A stretch of 64,000 bases of DNA from Strobilurus pachycystidiatus (taxonomy: Eukaryota; Basidiomycota; Agaricomycetes; Agaricales; Physalacriaceae): positions 2,108,001-2,172,000 of the forward strand of contig JAHLMK010000008.1 in assembly GCA_019915135.1 (NCBI GenBank), read 5' to 3'. Shown in pieces: positions 10,142 through 21,293 of the stretch; the first letter of the stretch is position 1; the number at the start of each line of letters is the position of its first letter. The notes below the pieces were generated by a model, which saw only the letters and a list, made by a program, of their open reading frames with translations, was not told the origin of the DNA and did not search any database. The position numbers and the translations under genes are program-made.

Positions 10142-11307
10142 ATGGGCCAGTGCGCCTCTGTCTCCCAGGACCAGGCACGGTCCGATGTCATCGACAAGCA
10201 GCTCGAGATTGACGGGCGGCGCTTCAGGAAGGAGAGCAAAATCTTGCTGCTCGGTGTGTCGGCTCCTCGACTGCATCTCGCTGCATCACTAACAGTTCTG
10301 TAGGGTCGGGCGAATCAGGCAAATCAACGATTGTCAAGCAGATGAAGATCATACATCAGGGTGGCTTCGCGGACGACGAGCTCGACGCATACATCCCCAT
10401 CGTGTGGCGCAACGTCCTGGAGTCCGCCATAGCCATCGTGCAGGTCATGCAGAAGCTCGGCATCATCTGCGAGGATGACGCCAACCAGGCTGTCGCGGAC
10501 ACCGTGCTCGCACATGGACCCAGCGGTGCCCTCACCCCAGAGCTCGCAAGCGGCATCCGCCTCTTCGCGCAGGACGTAGCAGTGCGTCGAGTAATTGACG
10601 AGCACGCCGGCGACTTCTATCTCATGGACAGCGCCGAGTACTTTTTCGGCGAGCTCGGGCGGATCGGTGCGCCAAACTATCGTCCGAACGAGACGGACGT
10701 CCTGCGCGCCCGGGCGACGACGACGGCTATCACTGAGACGCGATTTATGATGGGCCTCCTCGAGATACACTTGTTCGACGTCGGCGGGCAGCGCTCGGAG
10801 AGGCGCAAGTGGATTCACTGCTTCGAGTCGGTCACCTCTATCATATTCTGCACTGCGCTGTCCGAGTACTCCCAGGTCCTTCTCCCCGCGGAGGATCCGT
10901 CACAAACGCAGAACCGCCTCACGGAGTCCCTTGTGCTCTTCTCAAGCGTGGTGAATTCGCGGTGGTTCCTGCGGACGAGTATCGTGCTGTTTCTGAATAA
11001 GAAGGACGTCTTCAAGGAGAAGATCAAGCGGGGCAAGGTCCCGCTTGAGAGGTACTTTCCGGAGTATGGAGGTGGGAGGGACGTCAACAAGGCGGCCAAG
11101 TACATCTTGTGGAGATTTATGAAAGAGAACCGAGCGCGGCTCAGTGTCTATCCACAGTAAGTTACACATCTCCAACATCTGAGCAACCTTGTGCTAAGGA
11201 CCTGCAGTCTAACGCAGGCGACTGATACTGCCAACATTCGGCTTGTCTTCACAGCCGTTAAGGAGACTATACTGCAAAACGCACTGAGGGATTCGGGAAT
11301 ACTATGA
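10142..11307 (+). CDS. Heterotrimeric G-protein alpha subunit, divergent fungal type
   Basis: Exons 10142-10253, 10304-11156 and 11208-11307 encode 354 aa, the normal length. Nucleotide-binding motifs are present: P-loop GSGESGKST (38-46), [12 protein letters not shown], and NKKD. N-terminal MGQCAS carries Gly2 for myristoylation and Cys4 for palmitoylation, so membrane anchoring is expected. It should relay signals from seven-helix receptors at the plasma membrane. It departs from consensus: switch I reads [12 protein letters not shown] instead of the usual VKTTGI, the TCAT guanine-binding box reads TQAT, and the last residues are DSGIL, without the Cys at position -4 that pertussis toxin modifies. 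It resembles the lineage-expanded G-alpha genes of mushrooms rather than a core mating G-alpha. Confidence 0.95.
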
Positions 11308-11721
11308 GCTGCGCACACCACTACACCAAGGGTTTAGCGCAGGCCGCGCACTAATCATCTATTGGAATTCATCTGTCTACATTTTTCTAACTTATCATGC
11401 CTATTTCGTGTACTTGTGATCTGTATGTACTTTGTATAACCTTGTCGATTGTGAATAAATATGCCACCATTGTGAACTTCTTATTTCTTTACTTGACTCA
11501 ATAAAGTCGCTGCTATCACTGCAATATTGGCGCAACGCTCTCCCGTCAATCGCTTCCCGACGAACAGTATGATAAGCCGCTCGGCGCCGAGCTATGTTCA
11601 TTGCTCGCCCATATACTTAGGGCTCGTTACAGGGAATACCACTGGTATTCGCTTGAATCTCATACTTGATGCCGATCATTGCTGCAGATCGGAAGGCTTT
11701 GCCTCTTACCCTCATGTCGCT
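11308..11721 (+). other. Intergenic between G-alpha and Dlt1-like gene
   Basis: About 410 bp, AT-richer than the flanking genes. No coding sequence, repeat or clear core promoter was recognised. Confidence 0.4.
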
Positions 11722-12632
11722 ATGCCTTCTTGGCGCGTCCTGTCATCTCTCTTCTACCTCCTTCTCCTGCTAGTCTCTACATGTGTGATCTTGCTATCAT
11801 GTTTTGCCTTGATAGCGCAGGCCGTACGGAATTCGCCTCGGCAGGCTTTCAAGAATAACTACAATGCGCTGGTCATTGGCGCTGCATATACCCTTGTCGT
11901 ATGTCCTCAACCGCTCAAATCACATTAAATACGACTCTGACTATGATGCGCGACAGTTCTTCATATCCATGTTCTTTTGCGCGAAACGGAGGATCGCTGT
12001 ACGATTGAGAATGTCCCGGATATCGAAAGACTATCGACCTATCAGCAGAGGGGATGTTCCTCATGTGCGTCTCGCCCTCTACACGTTCCTCGTTGAGGTC
12101 GTCTGATTTTGTTCAGTCTGTGCACCAATACATCACTCGGGAATATCTACGCTCGTGTTTGATTTCGTCCCTCTCCGTTCCCAATACCGCCTCACATCCT
12201 GGTTGGGGCGCACATGGAGGTCTTCTCGAGGGAGTACACTTTCGCAGCACCATGCTATCGACAATAGGGACCATAGACGCCCTTGCGAAGGAAGTCATCC
12301 CACATCACCCGCCTCTCAAACCGCACGCAAGAATGCAGCATCACTTCCGATTCATTGCCCCGCTCTTGCAGGGGGAAGTGCTGGCACTCTGGGATTCAGC
12401 CATTCAAATGGCTAGACTAGGTGAAAGGGAGATGAGTGAAGAAGAGTTCGTTACTGGATGGGAAGCGGCAGAGGAAATCAAGACGACGTCAGTTGCACTC
12501 GTGCCACTCCGCATTTCTCCTGTTGACTTTGACTGCAGACTTGATGAAACCCGTCAAGAACTCAATCACGCGGACATGAACATGTTCAGCAATGACTCCA
12601 TAACAGCGCTGGAAAGTATCGAAGAATTATGA
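11722..12632 (+). CDS. Dlt1-like membrane protein (defect at low temperature family)
   Basis: Exons 11722-11898, 11957-12064 and 12117 onward. Two N-terminal hydrophobic helices (LSSLFYLLLLLVSTCVILLSC and a second around NALVIGAAYTLV) are followed by a cytosolic part with RRIAVRLRMSRISKDYRPISRGDVPHSV, HQYITREYLRSCLISS and HPGWG. This layout fits fungal Dlt1, a membrane protein linked to cold tolerance in yeast; its biochemical role is not known. A probable further intron at 12488-12538 (GTCAGT...TGCAG, 51 nt) is a multiple of three, so the frame stays open either way. Ends at TGA 12630-12632, convergent with the GST gene. Confidence 0.75.
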
Positions 12633-12675
12633 ATACACTATGTATAAAGTCTAAAGGGAAGTGGATGGCATGCGT

Positions 12676-13541
12676 TTAGTGAAGACCGGCGGTGGCGTAC
12701 ACGGTCTTCCAGCTATCCTTGGCAATCCACTTTTCCAAGTACGCCTTCACTGCGGGATCCAACGGTGCTCCGAAGCTCTTCTCGATAGCGGCAACTGCAT
12801 CCCCGGCACCTGTAGCCCCACTCGTGGCCGCAATCCTGGTCAACCAGGCAACTACATGGAAGTCCGCCTCTCCGTTCTCCGCCTGCAGCTGTTTGGGCAA
12901 GATCTCGTACACCACCTCGCGCAGCTTCTCAAAGTGCGCCTGTCCGGCAGCGAAGAACTGCTCGGGCGCGACCTCGCCGTTGTAGATCTTGACGAGGAAG
13001 CCATTTCCCTCAATCTTGGCTTTGTAGAAGTCGAGGTACTTGGCAGCGGCGGGGTCGGCGGCGAGTCGTTCCAGGGTGGCTTGACGGCCATCCACGAAGA
13101 TTTTGGGAATAGCAGCTGCCTTGGCGGTGAGCTCCTCGGGGTTGCGCTGTAAACACGTTATTAGCTCTCACTTGTGATGGATCAACTGTTTAGAAGACGT
13201 ACGACAAGGAGCAAAGCAAAGTTGGGGTCGTATTGATCTTCGTGGATGACACGAATGAGCTCTTTCTGAGCGGACGTGGGTTCGGGGAGAGGGGAAGGCG
13301 CGTGCGACGCGAGGTACCTCACGACGTCTGTGGTGTTCTTGTAGACCTCGCCGTCAGCTTCGAGGGTAGGAAGAGTTCCGGCGGGGTTCTTGTCGAGGAA
13401 AGAGGGTTCGAAATTCTGTCCCTCGACGAGATTGAGGGTCTTTGCCTCAACAGCACCGGCGGGATAACCAAGCTCGGCAACTGCGAGCTCAGCGGCAGCA
13501 CTCCATACAGAGGCAGAGAAGGTGTAGAGGGTGGCAGGCAT
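12676..13541 (-). CDS. Glutathione S-transferase
   Basis: Two exons (13541-13203 and 13146-12676) encode 269 aa. The N-terminal thioredoxin-fold half ends with the substrate-loop pattern NPAGTLPTLEADGEVYKNTTDVVRYLA; the C-terminal half is all-helical (EVVYEILPKQLQAENGEADFHVVAWLTRIAA). The size and layout are those of a cytosolic GST. The fold resembles the GST part of eEF1B-gamma, but the EF1G C-terminal domain is absent, so a detoxification GST is favoured. A TATATAA-type box lies about 70 nt upstream, suggesting inducible expression. Confidence 0.88.
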
Positions 13542-13606
13542 TGTGGTGTTGGGCAGATGATTGAAGGGGCGGGACTGGTTGATGTTTCGGACAACTGGGT
13601 CTCTCG

Positions 13607-13614
13607 TTTATATA
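13607..13614 (-). promoter_or_regulatory. TATA box of GST gene
   Basis: TATATAAA read on the minus strand, 66-73 nt upstream of the GST start codon at 13541. Position and sequence fit a core promoter. Confidence 0.6.
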
Positions 13615-13902
13615 CCCCGCTGGCGAGCAAGTGTGGCGAGCACGAGATGTGTCACGTGTCATTACTCAGTTGCTTATAGACGCAGCGGTAAGCGACTGAT
13701 GGAAGACTTCAACAGCCACACAATGTATATCAGCAATATTGATCTGCAGATCCGAGAATCCACCCGTGTCCGGTTCCCACTGTCCCCGTCGACCAACGCA
13801 ATACTGAAGTGCCGCCGCGCGATGCATCCACTATGAAGACCGGCATGGATAATAGCATCAACCGTTGTCCAAGAAAGTTGACCCATCTATGATGCGATAA
13901 TT
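13615..13902. other. Intergenic between GST and WDR5 genes
   Basis: Upstream region of the GST gene and 3' flank of the WDR5 gene. A short minus-strand ORF here has no support. Nothing else recognised. Confidence 0.4.
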
Positions 13903-15181
<1,279 letters not shown>

Positions 15182-15273
15182 CGTGGGCTCATCGAAAGAG
15201 GCATCGCGGCACGTGGCCGAAGCCGAAAAAAGTTTCCCTCTTACCTCCACACCGCCAGCCCGCCTCGACGACG

Positions 15274-16203
15274 ATGGCCTCAACCTGGGAATGCCCGACT
15301 ACGAGACCGGAGCACATTGACAACCTCGTCTCCGGCGTCGGTATGCCCCAGCACGCGTCCGGTGCTGACAGCCATCTCACAAAAATCAATGCACAGATCG
15401 GTACAACCCATCCAACATCACCATCCTCGAGGACTACCTCTACCAGCAGACGAGAAATCAGGAATACGACTGCTTGGCTAACCTGGCAATCCTAAAACTG
15501 TAACCGTCTTCTCACTCATACACCGGCACCGATTTTTAATCCGTGCCTCCCAAGATACCAATTCAATCCCGACCTCTACAACCCAGATGTCGTGATCAAC
15601 ATCCTCATAAAATCCCTCACTGCCTCTCCTCTGCCCGATTTCAACCTGTGCATTGCTTTACTGGAAGACAGGTCGCCCAACGCAAACTTGGATGAACCCG
15701 ATCCGCTTCCTACCCTCTTGCCCATACTCCAGACTCTTCACGACCTTCTCTACCGGTGTCGTTTCCCAAAGTTCTGGGAGGTCTACCGCTCTGACGAACT
15801 CGAGTCCCTACGAGACAACTACACTGTAGAATATGTCGGATTTGATGACGCCGTACGGAATGTCGCTGTCCGGGCAGTCAAAGCAACCTTCACCCGGATA
15901 ACTGTCGATCGCCTTGAGCAGTATCTAGCTCTCAACGGTAGGCGCATTGCTCGTCCGTTTTAATCACTTTCTCAAGCACAGACCTAGGTTCTGACGTTGT
16001 GGCGTTCGTCGAAAAACTGGGTTGGACAGTGGACGCTTCTGGAAAAGTTGTCAACATTCCTCCCAATCCCGACAACCAGATAGAGGCGACTGTAGTACAG
16101 GAAAACATTAAGCTTCCACGTAAGTCTTAGTCTGAGTTCAAAGCTACCTGCTAAATAGCATCTAGAACTGTCGAAGATTATTTCGCATGCAGGAAAGGCG
16201 TGA
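15274..16203 (+). CDS. Translation initiation factor eIF3 subunit K
   Basis: Five exons (15274-15340, 15397-15499, 15555-15937, 15982-16119, 16166-16203) encode 242 aa, the usual size. Landmarks are [70 protein letters not shown] and VEKLGWTVDASGKVVNIPPN. eIF3k is a small HEAT/PCI-type subunit of the eIF3 scaffold that joins the 40S ribosome, usually paired with eIF3l. All junctions are GT-AG with correct phase. Shares a short divergent promoter region with WDR5. Confidence 0.93.
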
Positions 16204-16269
16204 TGATTCGTTGGCGTCGTAGAGTTCGTGCTGATATATGTAGGTATATGATATTTTGTACTGTGAGCA

Positions 16270-18564
16270 TCATGCAGACATGAATGCTGCCGCTGTTCCC
16301 CAGACTGCCATCGCTATTGCGAGTATTAGCACCGTTCCGTCAAAGATACTGCACTTCCCAGAGATGGCTATGTTTGCGCATATAGGACCGATGACACATA
16401 TCATGAATGCAGAGAAGGATCCCAGAAACGCCATTAACGCGCTGAAGTCGGGCACCGCAATAGAGACAGCCACTGCCGCAAAGGTGACGAAAACGCGTTG
16501 TATGTTGCCCAGTATACGTTTTCTGGACATCAAAGCGCCTTGCGGAGTCGTCAATCTCTTCGCGACATCTTCCTGTGAAGCAGGTAGAATGTCGATGCCC
16601 AGAAGGATAGATAAAGTGGCGTTAAGCTTGACAACTTCTTTGAGTATTGGCAACCATCTAAGCGAGAATAGACTGACCGGCTGTGTAGTCAAAGCGAACT
16701 TGGACCTGTCGATGACGGATCAACGCGAGAGTTCGGTAGACAGCAAAAAACACCTTACAAAGGACTGATAACAAGCATCCAAAGTGCGGCCTGATTGAGG
16801 ACAGGGTTATAGCCAGGAGTACCAAGCAGGTCCATGCTGATCTACAAGAAGCACCATTAGATTGTTTATGAGAGGACGTGACCTTTGAAGCTTACTTCTT
16901 CACTGACAGATGAACCGAACATCAGATATCCTACGTAGCCAATTAAGCCATAGATGAAGGTGGCAACAACCTGAGCCATATAGTCAATTAATGCTGCTTG
17001 CATCCTGAGGGAATGACACCTACGAATGCCCAGTCAATCATCTTATCAAACTGGCTTGGATCTTCCATGTCGCGGGCCAAAGAAGGGATGACTGCATGAC
17101 CGGAAAACTACAATTCCCATGAGTCGAATACACAGTCAACGCAAACGATGAGGGCACATACACCGGCCATGAAGAGACCGAACGCAAGACCTAGGTTCTT
17201 GGGACTCTCTACGCCGAAGGACGTGTCAGCAGGAGCCCACAGACTTCCGGGTGCCTCTTTCTTTGAGAGGCCGTCGACTAGGATGACAACTATCATCAAG
17301 ATCGTGGATATGATTCCCAATACAGACGTATACGAAAGGAGCGAGAGCGGTAAGAATACAGTGGGAACCAGACTAGCATATGGTGAGTAAATGAAGGCAA
17401 GACACACAGATACACTCACATGAGAAGACCCCATAGTTTGTATGCATTGGATGAGTAGTGAGGAATGATGGAATGCAGTGAGTCAGAAAACAAAGTTACT
17501 AAAATCACGCTTTCGAAAGGCATTTAACGGGGAGGACATGTTCTTTTGGCAGAACTCACCTCACGGAGAACAACTCCAAGCAAAACAACACACTAATGAA
17601 GAGAGTTGAGCCTGGACCAAAAGCCTTGCGGCCAATATCGGTATATGTCCGTAATCTTGGGTCAGACATGATGATTCGCGCGAGTAGCTTAGCCCTAGAA
17701 ATCGAGTTTAGTGAGATATGAGGCAAAAACGCGTCGAAAATCTCACGTATAACAACTGATCCATCCATAGAAGATGATGAGGACCGTCCCCACCGCCCAG
17801 CCAGCATATGAAAACGCAAGCGGCTCCGAGAGCATTCCTATACCGAGTAGAATCGCGATAGAGTTGAACAACTGAAATCCGCATGCATGACTCGATCAAC
17901 CTTGTAAGCAGCTTGTTACTTACCGTCTGGCCGAACGTGCTCTGTCCTGAGAGCTTGTGGCTGGTCGCTGTCGAATGCGCAATTGAGCCGCTCGAAGGAG
18001 CGCGATGGATCTCAGGCCGCGCAATCCTACGGCCTTCATCCGTTGGCGGAGGCAGATGTTGGGAACGGGGTAGTAGAAGTTCTTGGCGCGCGGGATGGCG
18101 GGGATGTGTGTTGGCTGAGAATGAGACGCGTCGTAGCAGAGGAGTTTCCTCGTCCACGCCCAGAGGAGGGCTGTAGCCAACCAACGAACTCGCCGGCAGG
18201 AATGGTGTCGAAGGTGAAGGTGACGCACTTGGGCCGTCCCAGTCCATTTGCCCAAGGAGTCCGTCATCAGATGGCCTCCTGCGACTGTGGGCATCCTCTC
18301 TCCCGCACTCGTAGTCGTCGTCGTCCTCTGTATCGGTCGCACCAAACGTGCTTGCCGAGTCGTCCTCTACGGAGTCCGTAACATCGGGTGAAGAGGCAAC
18401 TGTTGCCTCTGCCACCAAGAACTGGGCACGTCGATCTGTGGCACACGATCAGACATAGTAGTACAGCGCAAGTCTAGAAAGAACGCACATGAGGCTATCA
18501 CATCTCGTACGCTTTGCGCGCTGGTCGCTGAGCCGAACACATAGCCTGCTGATGGTAGAGACAT
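16270..18564 (-). CDS. AVT-type vacuolar amino acid transporter (Aa_trans family)
   Basis: A multi-exon gene with about 2.3 kb span. A long hydrophilic N-terminus (MSLPSAGYVFGSATSAQSVR, acidic and Ser-rich stretches, DEETPLLRR) precedes the first transmembrane helix region LFNSIAILLGIGMLSEPLAFAYAGWAVG, then AKLLARIIMSDPRLRTYTDIGRKAFGPGS. The last exon (16692-16270) ends with several helices (FVTFAAVAVSIAVPDFSALMAFLGSFSAFMICVIGPI). This matches Avt1/Avt-like H+/amino acid transporters of the vacuole. First intron joins ..DVIAS to YRRAQFLVAEA. Substrate cannot be told from sequence. Confidence 0.88.
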
Positions 18565-19159
18565 ACTCCGTTATCAACTCTGGGTGACGACAATAGGGAT
18601 GGGCTTATCGTGTAACGCAGACACCAGTAACCCCGGCGGGTGTTCTTGACGTGAATCCGATATGATGCCCGACCATATGCTTCAGAACGGAACGCGACAG
18701 GACTATGCATTTCGTGTATACAACCCACTAGTACTGAGTGATAATGAATATTATACCACGACGATCGTTTTGGAACGCTGATCGTTGAAACGTTGATCGT
18801 ACGTTGATCGTTCAAACAAGTACTTACTTACTTACTCGCGACTAACCATTACTGAATAGATAGGAGCTAACTGGCAAACCGGTATACCCACCACGGTTTG
18901 AATTTCGGAATCCTGTCGAAAGCACCAGAAAGATAACCTCATCCCCACCCACAAAGTTTCACATAGTGCGCACTCTGGGTTAAACTTACAGAAGCAAAAG
19001 AGGAAGAACGTCCGAGTCTGACATACTGTCGTAATCATGTGACAAACTTGCCTGCCGCCAGATCGAAGTGATGGCAGCTCTTCTAACTTACTTATCTTAT
19101 CAAAGCCATGGATAAGTATCTTATCCCCGTTGCATCGACTCAAAACCCTCTGCACTGCT
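18565..19159. other. Intergenic between transporter and FAD oxidoreductase
   Basis: No gene recognised. Near 18775-18815 the word GTTGATCGT recurs in three close copies, partly as inverted ends, followed by a short ACTT repeat. It may hold promoters for the divergent neighbours. Confidence 0.45.
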
Positions 19160-21061
19160 ATGGGCCAACTCTGGAGTCGAAAAATGCAACCTCTCGGCTC
19201 AGAAACTCTTTCCGGCGTAGCCAGCGATGTCGAGAAGTCAATCCCTGTTCCGGTTGAATCACCCGAGTTCACTGGACTACCTAAACCCACTGGAATGTCC
19301 TTGTCATACTGGCTTCAAGGCGTTCGTGCCAACTCGCTGCTTGATTATAGGACAACTGCCGAGCTTCCAGCTGAAGCAGAGGTCGTGATCATTGGGTCGG
19401 GAGTTCGTGTTTCCTCCAGTCGAATCTTCAGTGCCAGTCATAACAATGCTATGTCAAGCTTACAGGTTGTGTTGCGGCTAAAGAGCTCCTAGACAGCGCG
19501 AAACCACCCAAGTCGATAGTCATTCTGGAGGCACGAGAGTTCTGCTCAGGCGCTACGGGACGAAACGCAGGTCATTGTAAACCTGACCAGGTATGCAGCC
19601 GATTCTTCACGCTCAATTTATTCTGTTTGACAGGTCATAGTACAGAGGCTTCAGCAAGTATGCTGATCGATTTGGAGACGAGCAGGCTCTCAAGGTATGC
19701 GCATTAACTGTCCTTCTAACATCATTCTGATCCACTGGACAAGATACTTGCCAACGAGCAAGAAACGTTTGAACGCGTCGTCGACTACATTCGGACCAAC
19801 GATGTCAACTGCGACCTCTGGGTTGGCAAGACTGTGAGTGCTGTCATCCAGCAATCTTTGTCTCTCATCTCGTACAAGCTTGATGTATACATGACTGAAG
19901 AGGTCGCCGCTGCTGGCGCATTGGCTTACAATCGTTGCAAAGAGGCTGGCGGTGATCTCTCAGGCGTCGAGCACATTACGGATCGCGCTGAGGCTGTCAA
20001 GGTGTTTGAAACCCCTTGAAGCGTGTCTTTCTCATCTAAACGTGTCTCCAGGTTTCGCGCATCAAGAGCGCTGTGTCTGTCTTTTCATGGGATGCAGGCT
20101 CGTTTTACCCATGGAAAGTTGCCGCGCATGTGATCAAGACGTGTCTCGACCGTGGCTTGAATCTGCAGACGTGGACGCCAGTCACTTCTGTGACCGAGTC
20201 CTCTTCGAGTCCGGGAAAATGGACTGCAGTCACAGAGCGGGGGTCAATCACAGCGTCAACCATTGTCTTTGCCACCAATGCCTACACCCCCGCGCTCCTC
20301 CCTGACTTCAAGAAACTCGTCCGACCAACGCCACACATATGCAACAAGGTCAATCTAAAATTTCAACATACGTCTCAACTTACTCAATATGAATGACAAG
20401 GTCGTTCCTCCTCGCAAGTGGTCGGGGACAAAATCTCTCCAGAACACGTACGGCGTTATAGGCCCAGGCGGTACCATTTACAGCATCAACTCGCGCGCCT
20501 CGTCGGATGGAGTTGTTCTCTTTGGTGGAAGCAACCCCGGTCAGCACGAACTTGTCAAGTACGTCAAGGACCATCCGGACGAGCGTACGAACGATGGGCT
20601 CTCCAACTTTGCCCCCATTACTCAGGCTGTCGTGAATCTCCTTGATAACGAGTTTGAGGGCTGGGGTCCAGTAGATAAGAGCGCGCCTGGTGAAGGCACT
20701 GAGTACGCCTGGAGCGGTATAATTGGACGGGTGAGGTGTAACCTTCCTAATCTTATCATGCGCTTATTTTTGAGCACTGTTAGAGCGCTGATGGTCTACC
20801 ATATATCGGACCTGTACCAGGAAAGCCCGGACAGTTCGTCTGTGTAGGGCATAACGGACATGGGATGGTGAGTCCATAGTGGCGACCTTTGTGATGTCAC
20901 CTAATCACCCATAGGCTCGCATCTTTACTTGCGCTCCGGGCTTAGTGAAATTGATACAAGGTGGCACCTGGGCAGACACCGGCCTACCAGAGGTGTTCGA
21001 GCTGACACCCGCGCGTGTCGCAAACTCGAACCCTGATGCGCCAGATGTACCCATAATCTGA
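19160..21061 (+). CDS. FAD-dependent oxidoreductase (DAO/DadA family)
   Basis: Multi-exon gene. An N-terminal FTGLPKPTGMSLSYWLQGVR segment precedes the dinucleotide-binding strand AEVVIIGSG, then AAKELLDSAKPPKSIVILEAREFCSGATGRNAGHCKPDQYRGF, which is typical of the DAO superfamily. Later parts include SIVFATNAYTPALLPD-type substrate-domain segment, ISRASSDGVVLFGG-type segment, and a C-terminal GLPYIGPVPGKPGQFVCVGHNGHGMARIFTCAPGL. FAD would be the cofactor and an amino acid or amine the likely substrate, which the sequence does not fix. Oddity: the join after VIIGSG gives GVRC, missing the third Gly of GxGxxG unless that intron is drawn otherwise. An in-frame Met at 19130 is an alternative start. 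Confidence 0.82.
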
Positions 21062-21293
21062 ATGAAAGGCGCCATAAGTAAATGTAATTGTACAGTAAAT
21101 ATATATCGTAAACAGATCGTAATCATCGTTCCAGTCGGGATACATAGTCCTGTCCAAGTCTAAATGAAAGGATGTACACTGGTGAGTAACTTGTAAATGG
21201 AAAATACTCCCATCGGAGAATTAAGGTATTGCTTGCATGACAACGGGATGAAAAAAAGAAACTGCTAGTGTGGAACGCTCTAAACCAGAAAGC

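Noticed and set aside
13674..13886. Minus-strand frame with GNRTRVDSRIC that resembles the antisense reading of a tRNA
   Set aside because: No cloverleaf with acceptor stem and T-arm could be formed on either strand.
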